Assembly: GCF_016801985.1 (NCBI RefSeq)
Contig: NZ_JAEVLS010000003.1
Location: forward strand, 372,001-436,000
Direction: 5' to 3'
Source of the DNA: Steroidobacter gossypii
GTDB taxonomy: Bacteria; Pseudomonadota; Gammaproteobacteria; Steroidobacterales; Steroidobacteraceae
Length of the DNA: 64,000 nt
A program made the translations under genes and the position numbers. The number at the start of each line of letters is the position of its first letter. The stretch's first letter is position 1. Below are positions 28,516-38,026 of the stretch, piece by piece. The notes beneath the pieces were generated by a model that ran no database searches, was not told where the DNA came from, and saw nothing but the letters and a program-made list of their open reading frames with translations.

Positions 28516-29613
28516 TTGAGGCATCTGCTGGTCACTGGTGGCGCTGGCTTCATCGGCGCCAACTTCGTTCACTATTGGCTGCAGCATCATCCGGCAGACC
28601 GGGTCGTGGTGCTTGACGCGCTGACCTGCGCCGGCAATCGATCGAATCTGGCCGCCGCGGAAGGCTCGTCTCAGTATCGCTTCGTGATTGGCGATATCTG
28701 CGATGCACAGCTGGTCGGCGATCTCATGCGTGACGAAAACATCGACTGCGTGGCGCATTTCGCGGCTGAGTCGCACGTCGACCGATCCATCACTGGGCCC
28801 GATGAATTCATTCGAACCAATGTGCTGGGCACTCACGCGCTGCTGAAGAGTGCACGTGCGTTGTGGAGTCTGCAAGGGCGGGTGCGCGCCGATGTGAGAT
28901 TCCATCATGTCTCGACCGACGAGGTGTATGGCTCGCTCACCTCCGCGGCGCCGGCCTTCACTGAGGCTACGGCTTACCGGCCGAACTCGCCGTACTCGGC
29001 CAGCAAGGCGGGCTCCGATCACTTAGTGCGGGCTTATCACCATACCTACGGGTTGCCGGCCACGACCAGCAACTGCTCCAACAATTATGGTCCGTTTCAG
29101 CTTCCGGAAAAGCTGATTCCACTCATGCTGGTGCACGCTCTGGAGGGCAAAAAGCTGCCAGTGTACGGGCGCGGCGAAAACGTTCGCGACTGGCTGTACG
29201 TCGAAGATCACTGCGCGGCCATCGATGCGATCTTGCAGCGGGGTCGGGTGGGCGAGACATACAACGTGGGCGGCTGCAACGAATGGCGGAATATAGACAT
29301 CGTCACCCACCTGTGTGCGCTGCTGGATGTCAAATTCAGTGAGGATTCATCGTTGAGGAGTCATTTTCCACGCTGTCCAGCGGCACAGGGGCGACCCGTC
29401 AGCGAGCTGATCCAATTCGTCACGGACCGGAAGGGGCACGACTGGCGTTACGCCATCGACGCAACCAAGATCCAGACGGAGTTGCAGTTCACACCTCGGG
29501 AACGTTTTGAAACCGGAATAGTAAAAACCGTGAACTGGTATCTGCAGCACGAGTCTTGGTGGCGCGCCGTGTTCGACGGCAGCTACCGGGTCGACTCGGA
29601 GCGCAGCGGGTAA
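28516..29613 (+). CDS. rfbB: dTDP-glucose 4,6-dehydratase
   Basis: Makes dTDP-4-keto-6-deoxy-glucose, the branch point to rhamnose and other deoxy sugars. The 365-aa protein has LVTGGAGFIGANFVHYWL, FAAESHVDRSI, VSTDEVYGSL with the catalytic Asp-Glu, the NSPYSASKAGSDHLVRAY Tyr-x3-Lys, SNNYGPFQLPEKLIPLM, and GHDWRYAIDATKI. A TTG start at 28516 is chosen because AAGGAG lies 8 bp upstream and homology begins there. No rfbA, rfbC or rfbD is nearby, so the remaining pathway must lie elsewhere. Confidence 0.92.
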   Translation: MRHLLVTGGAGFIGANFVHYWLQHHPADRVVVLDALTCAGNRSNLAAAEGSSQYRFVIGDICDAQLVGDLMRDENIDCVAHFAAESHVDRSITGPDEFIRTNVLGTHALLKSARALWSLQGRVRADVRFHHVSTDEVYGSLTSAAPAFTEATAYRPNSPYSASKAGSDHLVRAYHHTYGLPATTSNCSNNYGPFQLPEKLIPLMLVHALEGKKLPVYGRGENVRDWLYVEDHCAAIDAILQRGRVGETYNVGGCNEWRNIDIVTHLCALLDVKFSEDSSLRSHFPRCPAAQGRPVSELIQFVTDRKGHDWRYAIDATKIQTELQFTPRERFETGIVKTVNWYLQHESWWRAVFDGSYRVDSERSG

Positions 29614-29829
29614 CACGCGCCAACTGTTTCCAAGTGCCGACAGCGTGACATTTTGCCGCCAAGTTTTGCAGTATACGCTGCGGTACATATTTCTATTTGT
29701 ATCGCCTGAGCTACAATGCGCCATTCAGGCCGGCGGAAGAGTCGCGAAATAAAGGGCGAGGATGCCAATGCGTGCATTCTTGACAAAAGTATAGCAACCA
29801 TGTCCGGCCAATTTAGGTAAAGGGAAAAC
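29614..29829. promoter_or_regulatory. AT-rich upstream region of the wecA-type gene
   Basis: A 216-bp stretch that is markedly more AT-rich than its surroundings, as expected of a promoter. A TACAAT hexamer at 29712-29717 is a plausible -10 element, but its -35 partner is weak. A TTGACA at about 29780 lacks a recognisable -10 at the right distance. Assignment as the promoter for the initiating-transferase gene is tentative. Confidence 0.4.
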
Positions 29830-30939
29830 ATGCCAGGGCGAATACTCGGGCTCGCGCTGCCGCTGCTAGTCACGGTTTTGTTTATGTTCGCCTTACGGCC
29901 ATTTGCCCGCAGTGTGGGGCTGATCGACCGACCCGGCGGGCGCAAGATGCACATCGGCGATATCCCGGTCATCGGCGGCCTGGCCATGTTTGCAGGCTTT
30001 TTGATCAGCAGCATTTACAGTTATCAGGCATTGCCTGACTATCCTTACCTGATCGCCGGCCTTGCGGTGCTGGTGTTGATCGGCGTGCTGGACGATCGTT
30101 TCGATCTGCCTGCGCCGGTGCGCTTCATCGGCCAGACCTGCGCGGCGCTGCTGATGGTCGGCGGCGCCAACGTGGTGGCGACCCACATCGGCCCGGTGTT
30201 TTTCGGCCAGGTGGTGCAGTTGGGCTGGTTCTCGGACCTCTTCACCATCACCATCGTGCTGACCGCCATCAACGCCTTCAACATGTTCGATGGCAGCGAT
30301 GGAGTCGCGGGCGCACAGGCGCTGATGGGGCTGGTGTTCATGGGCTTCGCCTGTGTCATGGCGGGGCAGATGGGTTTCATCCCGTTGATCGTCAGCATGA
30401 TCGGCTGTCTGATCGGTTTCTTGATTTTCAACTGGCCGTCCAAGCGGACCAAGTCGGTGCGGGCCTTCATGGGCGATGCGGGCAGCACCATGCTCGGTTT
30501 CCTGCTGGCGTGGCTCGCGATTGACCTGTCGCAGGGGCCCCAGCCCGTGTTCACTCCGGTGGTGGTGCTATGGATTTTCGCGCTGCCGATCTTCGATTTG
30601 TTCAGCAGTATGCTGCGGCGGATGATGAATGGCTTGTCGCCGTTCCATGGCGATTCGGATCACCTGCATCATGTGCTGCGTCGGCACGGATTGAGCTCAC
30701 GCAAAGTGGCGCAGACGGTGCTGCTGGGCGCCGCGATCAGCGCCGCCATAGGCGTCGGCGGTTACCGGCTCGGCATTCCGGACGGCGCGTTGCTGCTCGC
30801 CTGGCTGTCGATGCTGGTGATCTATCACGTCGTTTTCGGCAGCAGCCTGGTCCTCGGACGCCGGCACCCGACGCCTTCGGCGAACGAAGGGCTGGCGGCG
30901 AGTGCCATCATGTCCTTGTGGAGACAACGTCGCCGCTGA
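29830..30939 (+). CDS. wecA: Undecaprenyl-phosphate N-acetylhexosamine 1-phosphate transferase (WecA/MraY family)
   Basis: Polyprenol-phosphate phosphoglycosyltransferase of 369 aa that starts repeat-unit synthesis by putting a HexNAc-1-phosphate on undecaprenyl phosphate. About 11 membrane helices. Conserved cytoplasmic motifs: PGGRKMHIGDIPVIGG near residue 36, LIGVLDDRFDLPA (Asp-Asp), NAFNMFDGSDGVAG, SVRAFMGDAGSTMLGF, and the HLHHVLRRHG histidine motif. It is followed by a WbpM-like dehydratase. It is a candidate for initiation of the Wzx/Wzy-type glycan, while a different initiating enzyme serves the XrtA cluster. Confidence 0.91.
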   Translation: MPGRILGLALPLLVTVLFMFALRPFARSVGLIDRPGGRKMHIGDIPVIGGLAMFAGFLISSIYSYQALPDYPYLIAGLAVLVLIGVLDDRFDLPAPVRFIGQTCAALLMVGGANVVATHIGPVFFGQVVQLGWFSDLFTITIVLTAINAFNMFDGSDGVAGAQALMGLVFMGFACVMAGQMGFIPLIVSMIGCLIGFLIFNWPSKRTKSVRAFMGDAGSTMLGFLLAWLAIDLSQGPQPVFTPVVVLWIFALPIFDLFSSMLRRMMNGLSPFHGDSDHLHHVLRRHGLSSRKVAQTVLLGAAISAAIGVGGYRLGIPDGALLLAWLSMLVIYHVVFGSSLVLGRRHPTPSANEGLAASAIMSLWRQRRR

Positions 30940-30993
30940 GCGTTCCGACCAGATGGGGCTCGCGCGGCTCACCCGCAGCGAGGGCTCCGTGAC

Positions 30994-32955
30994 GTGAGGA
31001 ACCTGTCCCGCACCAACAAACGGCTGGTGATGTTGACGGCGGATGTGCTCGGCATTCCGCTGGTCTTCTGGCTTGCGGTGACCTTGGGCGGCGGAAGCTC
31101 ACAACACCCTGGAGCAGGGGTGGCATGGATTTACGCAGCGCTGCTGCTCACCAGTGTCCCGGTGTTTTTTCAAATGGGCCTGTACCGCGCAGCGCTGCGG
31201 TACCTGGGGCATCGCGCGATCGTTGCCGTGACCACGGGCGTGACCGCATCGGTCGCGTTGCTGGCGATCGTGATGCTCATCTGGCCGTCGAGCGCCGTGC
31301 CGATCTCGGCGCTGCCCATCTATTGGGCGTTCGCGCTCATCTATGTGGGCGGGACCCGCTACATTGCTCGAACGCTCCTCAACTATCGCGTCTATACGGG
31401 ATCGCCACGAGTGGTGATTTACGGCGCGGGTGAAGCGGGGCAGTTGCTGGCCGCTTCGTTGTCACAGACCGGGCGCTATCAGCCGGTCGGATTCATCGAC
31501 GACAACCCGAGCCTTCACGGCAGCATCGTGCTCGGCCTGGAAGTTTTCGCCCGCTCGGCGCTGCCGAAACTGGTGAGCGACGAAGGCGTCCAGGCGGTCT
31601 TGCTGGCGCTGCCGTCGTTGACGCGTCGTCGCCGCCAGGAGATTCTGAAATCCATCGAACCGTTGTGCCTGCTCGTGCAAACCGTGCCGGATCACGAGGA
31701 CATTCTTTCCGGCACCGCCAAGGTCGAAGATGTGCGCGATGTGCATCCGGGCGATCTGCTGGGCCGCGATCCGGTGCCGCCGGACGCGCGGCTGCTGGAT
31801 GCATGTATTCGCGCCAAGGTCGTTCTGGTGACGGGCGCAGGCGGCTCCATCGGCGCGGAGCTGTGCAGACAGATCGTGCGCCTGCAGCCTGCGAGGCTGC
31901 TGCTCTACGAGATTTCGGAACTCGCGCTATACAACATCGAGCGCGAGTTGCGCGCACTGCTCGCGTTGGAGAGCTTGGAGGTGGATTTCGTCGCCTTGCT
32001 GGGCGATGTGCATCAGACGCGGCGCTTCAGGGAAGTGCTGCATCTTTACTCGGTGCAGACCATCTATCACGCCGCCGCCTATAAACACGTGCCGATCGTC
32101 GAGCAGAACGTCTTCGAAGGCATTCACAACAACATCTTCGGGACCTGGAGGGCAGCCGAAGCGGCGCTGGAAACCCGGGTCGAAACTTTCATTCTGATCT
32201 CGACTGACAAGGCGGTGAATCCCACTAGCGTGATGGGCGCCACCAAACGTTTCGCGGAGCTGGTGCTGCAGGCGCTGCAGACTCCCGCCGCGCCCACTCG
32301 CTTCTGCATCGTCCGCTTCGGCAACGTGCTCGGCTCCTCCGGCTCGGTGGCGCCGCTGTTTCGTGAGCAGATCTCGCGTGGCGGACCGGTGACGGTGACG
32401 CATCCGGAGGTCAGTCGATATTTCATGACCATCCCGGAAGCGGCGCAGCTGGTGTTGCAGGCAGGCTCGATGGGCCAGGGCGGCGATGTGTTCGTGCTCG
32501 ACATGGGCAAGCCGGTGCGCATCGCCGATCTGGCCAAACGCATGATCAACCTGATGGGACGCACCGTGCGCGACGAGGAGAATCCGGAAGGCGATATCGA
32601 GATCGTCTACACCGGATTGCGGCCGGCGGAGAAGTTGCGCGAGGAACTGCTGATCGGCACCAACGTCACAGGCACCGAGCACTCGATGATCATGCGCGCG
32701 ATGGAGCATTCGTTGCCGTGGCCGCAGATCCGGCAAGTGCTCGATGAGCTGTCGGTGGCGCTGAACCATTTCGATTGTGATAAAGCCCGTCAGCTGCTGA
32801 TGCAGACCGTGGCCGAATACAAGCCTACGACCGACATCAAAGATCTGGTGTGGGAGCACAGGGCGGTGATGGCGCCGGGCGAGGCAAGCAATGTCACGCC
32901 GCTGCAGAGGCGCGTGCGCGGGACCACGCCGCCGCATTCACCAACCGGCCATTGA
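30994..32955 (+). CDS. Membrane-bound nucleotide-sugar 4,6-dehydratase (WbpM/CapD-like)
   Basis: 653-aa inner-membrane enzyme expected to act on UDP-GlcNAc (4,6-dehydratase). Four N-terminal membrane helices (about residues 10-120) precede a first nucleotide-binding domain (VVIYGAGEAGQLLAASL). The catalytic SDR domain follows with LVTGAGGSIGAELCRQI, HAAAYKHVPIVE, ISTDKAVNPTSVMGATKR (the Ser-Met-Lys triad of this family instead of Ser-Tyr-Lys), RFGNVLGSSGSVAPLF and GLRPAEKLREEL. GTG start at 30994. Located directly after the wecA-type gene. Gives UDP-2-acetamido-4-keto sugars such as precursors of QuiNAc or FucNAc. Confidence 0.91.
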   Translation: MRNLSRTNKRLVMLTADVLGIPLVFWLAVTLGGGSSQHPGAGVAWIYAALLLTSVPVFFQMGLYRAALRYLGHRAIVAVTTGVTASVALLAIVMLIWPSSAVPISALPIYWAFALIYVGGTRYIARTLLNYRVYTGSPRVVIYGAGEAGQLLAASLSQTGRYQPVGFIDDNPSLHGSIVLGLEVFARSALPKLVSDEGVQAVLLALPSLTRRRRQEILKSIEPLCLLVQTVPDHEDILSGTAKVEDVRDVHPGDLLGRDPVPPDARLLDACIRAKVVLVTGAGGSIGAELCRQIVRLQPARLLLYEISELALYNIERELRALLALESLEVDFVALLGDVHQTRRFREVLHLYSVQTIYHAAAYKHVPIVEQNVFEGIHNNIFGTWRAAEAALETRVETFILISTDKAVNPTSVMGATKRFAELVLQALQTPAAPTRFCIVRFGNVLGSSGSVAPLFREQISRGGPVTVTHPEVSRYFMTIPEAAQLVLQAGSMGQGGDVFVLDMGKPVRIADLAKRMINLMGRTVRDEENPEGDIEIVYTGLRPAEKLREELLIGTNVTGTEHSMIMRAMEHSLPWPQIRQVLDELSVALNHFDCDKARQLLMQTVAEYKPTTDIKDLVWEHRAVMAPGEASNVTPLQRRVRGTTPPHSPTGH

Positions 32956-33024
32956 AACATCCGTCGCGCAGCGAACAACGCGCCATTTCTGGCTGAACTC
33001 GTCGTTTAACTGCAGATTTGCCCA

Positions 33025-33282
33025 CCCTTGCCCCGAGGCATGATCTCCGCCAGGGCAAGGGAATGCCCGCCGTCCGGTCCTCCCCACTCCCGCCGGACGA
33101 TCCTCAGGGAAACCTGGGTCTCCCCACGGAGCACAGGATGTGCTCCGTGGTTCTTTCGCTCTTCTGCGCGGAGCACACGCACGGTTACCCGGTTCGCGCT
33201 GTCGATAGCGCGGCGCAGGTCGGGCTTCAGTAGCTTGGCTGGGAATTTAGTCGCCGCGGGTCGCTGTTAACGACCCGCGGCG
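33025..33282 (+). ncRNA. Candidate structured RNA, five consecutive hairpins
   Basis: Perfect or near-perfect stems follow one another in 258 nt: CCCTTGCCC/GGGCAAGGG (33025-33033 with 33053-33061); CGTCCGG/CCGGACG (33071-33077 with 33093-33099); CAGG-GAAA-CCTG with a GNRA loop (33105-33116); CCACGGAGCAC/GTGCTCCGTGG with loop AGGAT (33124-33150); and a 12-bp stem from 33252-33263 with 33271-33282 around loop CTGTTAA. I do not recognise it as RNase P RNA, 6S, tmRNA or SRP RNA. Strand is assumed from flanking genes. It could be a small RNA or a long leader of ugd. Confidence 0.45.
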
Positions 33283-33628
33283 GACTGAGTGGGGTGATGC
33301 GCTTTGCACGTCCGCCTGGCCTCCCTGGCACACGACCTCGTGCTCACGCGGGCTACATCCTGTTCTTGGTGACTCACTTTCCTTATGAGTGTCGTCTTCT
33401 GCCGTGGGAGCAGCGCGAAGGCGACTTCAGGAAGAGTTGCGAGCCTGCTCGTTCCGTAGCAGTAACGTGCCGAACACCGACATCCTGTCGACTTTCGACC
33501 GTCGCGTGCGTCCCTGCACGGCTCGCGCTTCCTTGGGGCAGCCCTCGTCGTCCGTGGCGAAGCTGCTGTTCCTACTAAGTAAAGCGACAAACGAGACGAT
33601 TTACCCTCGCAGCCGGGGAGGATTTGCT

Positions 33629-33656
33629 GAAATATTTTCAGGTTATGCAATATTTC
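33629..33656. promoter_or_regulatory. AT-rich inverted repeat upstream of ugd
   Basis: GAAATATT at 33629-33636 and its exact reverse complement AATATTTC at 33649-33656 are separated by 12 nt, about 100 bp ahead of the ugd start. The location and symmetry suggest a regulator operator overlapping the promoter of the ugd-manC-manB genes. The regulator is unknown. Confidence 0.4.
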
Positions 33657-33752
33657 GGGGGAACTGTAGGTGCTCGCCGACTGCTTTACCCTACCTACCG
33701 GGTCCGTTAAGCTCCCCGGCCATTTTTCCTTTGAGTCCAGCGAGTTATCGCC

Positions 33753-35087
33753 ATGCGTTTGACCATTTTCGGCTCCGGTTACGTGGGCCTCGTGACCGGA
33801 GCCTGCCTGGCCGAGGTCGGCAACAACGTTCTGTGCGTGGATGTGGACGAACGCAAGGTCGAGAGACTGAAGCGCGGCGAGTCGCCTATCTACGAGCCGG
33901 GCCTGGACGACCTGCTGCGGAAGAATCTGGCGGCCGGCCGCCTCAATTTCACTACCGATGCGGTGGAAGGGGTCAAGCACGGCCTGTTTCAGTTCATCGC
34001 GGTCGGCACGCCGCCGGACGAGGACGGTTCGGCCGACCTGAAGTACGTGCTGGCGGTGGCTGAAACCATCGGTAAAAACATTGGCGAATATCGCGTGGTG
34101 GTCACCAAGTCCACGGTGCCGGTGGGCACCGCCGACAAGGTCAAGGCCAAGATCAACGCGACCCTGGAGGCCCGCGGCGCGCAGTTCGAATTCGACGTGG
34201 TCTCCAACCCCGAATTCCTCAAAGAGGGCGCGGCGATCAACGACTTCATGAAACCGGACCGAATCGTGGTCGGCACCGACAACCCGCGCACGGCCGAGTT
34301 GCTCAAGGCGCTGTACGACCCTTTCACCCGCAACCGCGAGCGCATGATCGTGATGGACGTGCGTTCCTCGGAGCTGACCAAGTACGCTGCCAACGCCATG
34401 CTCGCGACCAAGATCAGTTTCATGAACGAGCTCGCCAACCTGGCCGAGCGCATGGGCGCCGACATCGAGAAGGTCCGCCAGGGCATCGGCTCGGATCCGC
34501 GCATCGGCTATCACTTTATTTATCCGGGCATGGGCTATGGCGGTTCCTGTTTCCCGAAAGACGTGCAGGCCCTGTCGCGCAGCGCCTCGGACCACAAGTT
34601 CAATGCCGAGCTGTTGAATGCGGTCGAGGCGGTCAACAAGCGTCAGAAGACGGTGCTGTTCGAGAAAATGCGCACATTCTTCAACGACGATCTGGCCGGT
34701 AAGACGGTGGCGTTGTGGGGTCTGGCGTTCAAACCCAATACCGACGACATGCGCGAGGCGCCGAGCCGCACGCTGCTCGAGGCCTTGTGGGCGGCGGGCG
34801 CCAGGGTGCGCGCCTACGACCCGGTGGCGCATGAAGAAGTGCATCGTATCTACGGCGAGCGCGCCGATCTGCAACTGGTGAAGTCGGCCAACGAGGCGCT
34901 GCAAGGCGCCGACGCGCTGGCGATCGCCACCGAGTGGCAGGAATTCCGCAGCCCCGATTTCGACCTGATCGCCTCGCAGCTGAGCAGGAAAGTGATCTTC
35001 GACGGCCGTAATCTGTACGACCCGGCCTTCGTCAAACGATTTGGATTGAAGTACTACGCCATTGGGCGAGGTGACAGCGTATGTTGA
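33753..35087 (+). CDS. ugd: UDP-glucose 6-dehydrogenase
   Basis: Oxidises UDP-glucose to UDP-glucuronate, 444 aa. [23 protein letters not shown] is the NAD motif; [15 protein letters not shown]-like ([13 protein letters not shown]) and [15 protein letters not shown] follow; [14 protein letters not shown] carries the catalytic Cys266; [17 protein letters not shown] lies in the UDP-binding domain. Clearly the Ugd class, distinct from the TviB-type enzyme at 7040. It overlaps the manC start by 7 bp, so the two are coupled. Supplies UDP-glucuronate, also substrate for the 4-epimerase at 8881. Confidence 0.96.
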   Translation: MRLTIFGSGYVGLVTGACLAEVGNNVLCVDVDERKVERLKRGESPIYEPGLDDLLRKNLAAGRLNFTTDAVEGVKHGLFQFIAVGTPPDEDGSADLKYVLAVAETIGKNIGEYRVVVTKSTVPVGTADKVKAKINATLEARGAQFEFDVVSNPEFLKEGAAINDFMKPDRIVVGTDNPRTAELLKALYDPFTRNRERMIVMDVRSSELTKYAANAMLATKISFMNELANLAERMGADIEKVRQGIGSDPRIGYHFIYPGMGYGGSCFPKDVQALSRSASDHKFNAELLNAVEAVNKRQKTVLFEKMRTFFNDDLAGKTVALWGLAFKPNTDDMREAPSRTLLEALWAAGARVRAYDPVAHEEVHRIYGERADLQLVKSANEALQGADALAIATEWQEFRSPDFDLIASQLSRKVIFDGRNLYDPAFVKRFGLKYYAIGRGDSVC

Positions 35088-36520
35088 TTCCCGTGATTCT
35101 TTCTGGCGGTTCGGGCACGCGCCTGTGGCCGCTGTCGCGCGAGCTGTATCCGAAGCAGCTGCTGCCCCTGGTCGGCAAGGGGACCATGCTGCAGGAAACG
35201 CTGGCGCGGGTCGCCGGAGTCGAAGGGCTGAGCGCGCCGGTCGTGGTGTGCAACGAGAGCCACCGCTTCCTGGTGGCCGAGCAGGTGCTTGAAGCGGGCA
35301 TCAAGCCGCAGGCCATCGTGCTCGAGCCGGTGGGCCGCAACACGGCGCCGGCGGTGGCGGTGGCTGCGATGGTCGCCGTTTCCGAGGCGCCGAATGGCGC
35401 CAAGACGCCGGAAAGCGATCCTCTGCTGTTGATCCTGCCGGCCGATCACGTCATTCGCGACGTGAAGGCGTTTCGCGCCGCTCTGGACATCGGCCGCAAA
35501 GCGGCGGCCGAGGGCAAGCTCGTCACTTTCGGCGTGGTGCCGAACAAGCCCGAGACCGGCTACGGCTACATCAAGCGGGTCAACGGGGCAGGGCCGGCGT
35601 ACGCCATCGATCGCTTCGTCGAGAAGCCCGATCTCGCCACGGCGCAGTCCTACGTGGCGTCGCAGGAATATTTCTGGAACAGCGGCATGTTCCTGTTCCG
35701 AGCCTCGACTGTTTTGAACGAGCTGCGCGAGCTGTCGCCGAAGATCTACGAAGCCTGTGCGCAGGCGGTCACGGCCGCCAAGCGCGATCTGGATTTCACG
35801 CGCCTGCCGACCAAGGAGTTCGGCGCGTGCCCGAGCGATTCGTTCGACTATGCGGTGATGGAAAAGACCAAGCACGGCGTGGTCGTGCCGCTGGATGCGG
35901 GTTGGAGCGACGTGGGCTCGTGGTCGGCGTTGCATGAGGCCATTCCGGCCGATGAGGAAGGCAATGTCACCTTGGGCGACGTGCTCACCGCCGATTCGAA
36001 CGGCAACTATCTGCACTCGACCAGTCGTCTGGTGGCGGCGGTCGGCCTGAAAGACCACGTGGTGGTTGAGACCAAGGACGCGGTGCTGGTGGCGCCCAAG
36101 AGCCGCGTGCAGGATGTGAAGGAACTGGTCAATCAGTTGAAGAAGCAGGGTCGCTACGAAACTTCCTTGCATCGGGAAGTGTTTCGGCCCTGGGGCAGTT
36201 ACGACAGCATCGATCACGGCCAGCGCTTCCAGGTGAAACGCCTGTCGGTGAAACCGGGCGCGTCCATGTCGTTGCAGCTGCATCATCACCGTGCCGAGCA
36301 CTGGATCGTGGTGTCGGGCACCGCGCGGATCACGCGGGGCGACGAGGTTTTTCTGCTGGAGGAAAATCAGTCGACCTACATTCCGCTGGGCACCAAGCAC
36401 CGCATCGAGAACCCGGGCAAGATCCCGCTGCACATCATCGAGGTGCAGTCGGGCGGCTACCTGGGTGAGGACGACATCGTGCGTTTCGAGGATCGCTACG
36501 GCCGTGAAGGCGAGAAATAG
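35081..36520 (+). CDS. manC: Mannose-1-phosphate guanylyltransferase / mannose-6-phosphate isomerase
   Basis: Bifunctional type II enzyme of 479 aa. The N-terminal nucleotidyltransferase domain has [31 protein letters not shown], and [14 protein letters not shown]. The C-terminal cupin is the isomerase ([57 protein letters not shown]). It converts fructose-6-phosphate to mannose-6-phosphate and mannose-1-phosphate to GDP-mannose, feeding both Gmd enzymes in this window. Forms a unit with ugd upstream and manB downstream. Confidence 0.95.
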   Translation: MLIPVILSGGSGTRLWPLSRELYPKQLLPLVGKGTMLQETLARVAGVEGLSAPVVVCNESHRFLVAEQVLEAGIKPQAIVLEPVGRNTAPAVAVAAMVAVSEAPNGAKTPESDPLLLILPADHVIRDVKAFRAALDIGRKAAAEGKLVTFGVVPNKPETGYGYIKRVNGAGPAYAIDRFVEKPDLATAQSYVASQEYFWNSGMFLFRASTVLNELRELSPKIYEACAQAVTAAKRDLDFTRLPTKEFGACPSDSFDYAVMEKTKHGVVVPLDAGWSDVGSWSALHEAIPADEEGNVTLGDVLTADSNGNYLHSTSRLVAAVGLKDHVVVETKDAVLVAPKSRVQDVKELVNQLKKQGRYETSLHREVFRPWGSYDSIDHGQRFQVKRLSVKPGASMSLQLHHHRAEHWIVVSGTARITRGDEVFLLEENQSTYIPLGTKHRIENPGKIPLHIIEVQSGGYLGEDDIVRFEDRYGREGEK

Positions 36521-36580
36521 CTGACCCCATCGTTCGACTCACTCTTCGCCCGATCACGCATCGAAAACAAAGGAACGTGC

Positions 36581-37957
36581 ATGTCCGCCACCCCGTCCTC
36601 CGCTATTGTGGGCTTCAAGGCCTATGACTATCGCGGCCGAATCCCGACCGAGCTCAATCCCGACGTGGCCTATCGCATCGGCCGTGCGTACGCGGAGTTT
36701 CTCAAGCCAAAGCGCGTGGTCGTGGGCCGCGACATTCGCAAGTCCAGCGAGGAGCTGTGCGCCGCGTTGACGCGCGGCCTGCTCGATTCCGGCGTGGATG
36801 TTTACGACATCGGCCTGTGCGGCACGGAGGTCGTGTACTTCGCGACCTTCAGTGAAGGCATGGACGGCGGCGTGATGGTGACCGCCAGCCACAATCCGCC
36901 GGACTACAACGGCATGAAGTTCGTGCGCGAGCAGTCGCGGCCGATCAGCGGCGATACGGGGTTGAAGGACATCCAGCGCATCGCCGAAGCGAACGCGTAC
37001 TCGCCGCCCGCCAGGCAGGGCACGCGCCACGTGCTGGATGTGAGCAGAAAATATATCGAGCACCTGCTGTCGTACCTCGACAAGTCGAGGCTCAAGCCGC
37101 TCAAGATCGTGGTGAACGCCGGCAACGGCGGCGCCGGCCTGATCGTGGATCAGCTCGAGCCGCACCTGCCGTTCGAGTTCATCAAGATCAACCATCAGCC
37201 CGACGGCAGCTTCCCGAACGGCGTGCCGAACCCCATGCTGGAAGCGAACCGCCTGGCCACCATCGAGGCCATCAAGCAACACAAAGCGGACTGCGGCGTG
37301 GCCTGGGACGGCGACTACGATCGATGTTTCCTGTTCGACGAGCACGGCAGCTTCATCGAGGGTTATTACATCGTGGGCCTGCTCGCCTCGGTATTCCTGA
37401 AGCAGGAGCAGGGCGCGCGCATCGTGCACGATCCGCGACTGACCTGGGCCACCACCGATATGGTCGAGTCGCTCGGCGGCAAGGCCGTGATGTCCAAGTC
37501 CGGCCATGCCTTCATGAAGGACGTGATGCGCGAGGCGGACGCGGTGTATGGCGGCGAGATGAGCGCGCATCATTACTTCCGTCGCTTCGGTTACTGCGAC
37601 ACCGGCCAGATCCCCTGGCTGCTGGTGGCGCAGATCATTTGCGACAGTGGCAAGAGCCTGTCGCAGCTGGTCGGCGAGCGCATCGCCAAGTATCCGGCCA
37701 GCGGCGAGATCAATCGCAAAGTGGCCGACGCCAAGGCCACCATCGCCCGCGTACAGGAGCGGTACCAGCCGGGCGCGAAATCGGTCGACTTCACCGACGG
37801 TCTTTCCATCGAGTTCGACACCTGGCGCTTCAATCTGCGCTCATCCAACACCGAGCCGCTGATCCGCTTGAACGTGGAGAGCCGCGGGGACGAGGCGCTG
37901 ATGAAGTCTCGCACTGCAGAGTTGCTGCAGATGATCGGTGGGGAAGAAGCTCACTGA
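36581..37957 (+). CDS. manB: Phosphomannomutase (ManB/CpsG type)
   Basis: Interconverts mannose-6-phosphate and mannose-1-phosphate, possibly also glucose phosphates. The 458-aa alpha-D-phosphohexomutase has the phosphoserine loop VMVTASHNPPDYNGMK, the metal loop VAWDGDYDRCFLFD, the sugar-binding GGEMSAHHYFRRF, and the phosphate-binding RSSNTEPLIRLNVESRGD. The last motif is closer to CpsG/ManB than to AlgC. Links the pgi/manC isomerase step to GDP-mannose formation. Confidence 0.94.
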   Translation: MSATPSSAIVGFKAYDYRGRIPTELNPDVAYRIGRAYAEFLKPKRVVVGRDIRKSSEELCAALTRGLLDSGVDVYDIGLCGTEVVYFATFSEGMDGGVMVTASHNPPDYNGMKFVREQSRPISGDTGLKDIQRIAEANAYSPPARQGTRHVLDVSRKYIEHLLSYLDKSRLKPLKIVVNAGNGGAGLIVDQLEPHLPFEFIKINHQPDGSFPNGVPNPMLEANRLATIEAIKQHKADCGVAWDGDYDRCFLFDEHGSFIEGYYIVGLLASVFLKQEQGARIVHDPRLTWATTDMVESLGGKAVMSKSGHAFMKDVMREADAVYGGEMSAHHYFRRFGYCDTGQIPWLLVAQIICDSGKSLSQLVGERIAKYPASGEINRKVADAKATIARVQERYQPGAKSVDFTDGLSIEFDTWRFNLRSSNTEPLIRLNVESRGDEALMKSRTAELLQMIGGEEAH

Positions 37958-38026
37958 TCGTTCCGTGGGCGGCGCCGGGGTAGGCGATTTCACCTCCGCC
38001 GCGACCGGCGTCGACTCGGCCGGGCG

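Larger units (their letters stand above)
32956..33752. other. 797-bp noncoding region between dehydratase and ugd
   Basis: Open frames of up to about 220 codons can be drawn on either strand, but they overlap one another, lack ribosome sites and match no family I know. The left third holds five stable hairpins (listed separately). The right third is AT-rich with an 8+8 inverted repeat just upstream of ugd and probably contains the ugd-manC-manB promoter. Nothing further was recognised in the middle part. Confidence 0.6.

Noticed and set aside
28073-28519. 148-codon open frame ahead of rfbB
   Set aside because: No ribosome site, no family resemblance, and it runs into the rfbB start in another frame. 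Treated as intergenic.
33124-33150. Possible CsrA/RsmA binding hairpin (AGGAT loop)
   Set aside because: The loop lacks the ANGGA spacing of the consensus by one base, so I keep it only as part of the structured RNA candidate.
33389-34063. 224-codon plus-strand frame upstream of and into ugd
   Set aside because: No ribosome site; overlaps the start of ugd in a different frame and crosses the AT-rich promoter-like region.
33267-34904. 545-codon minus-strand open frame over ugd and the noncoding gap
   Set aside because: Mostly antisense to ugd; the part in the gap has no independent coding signs.
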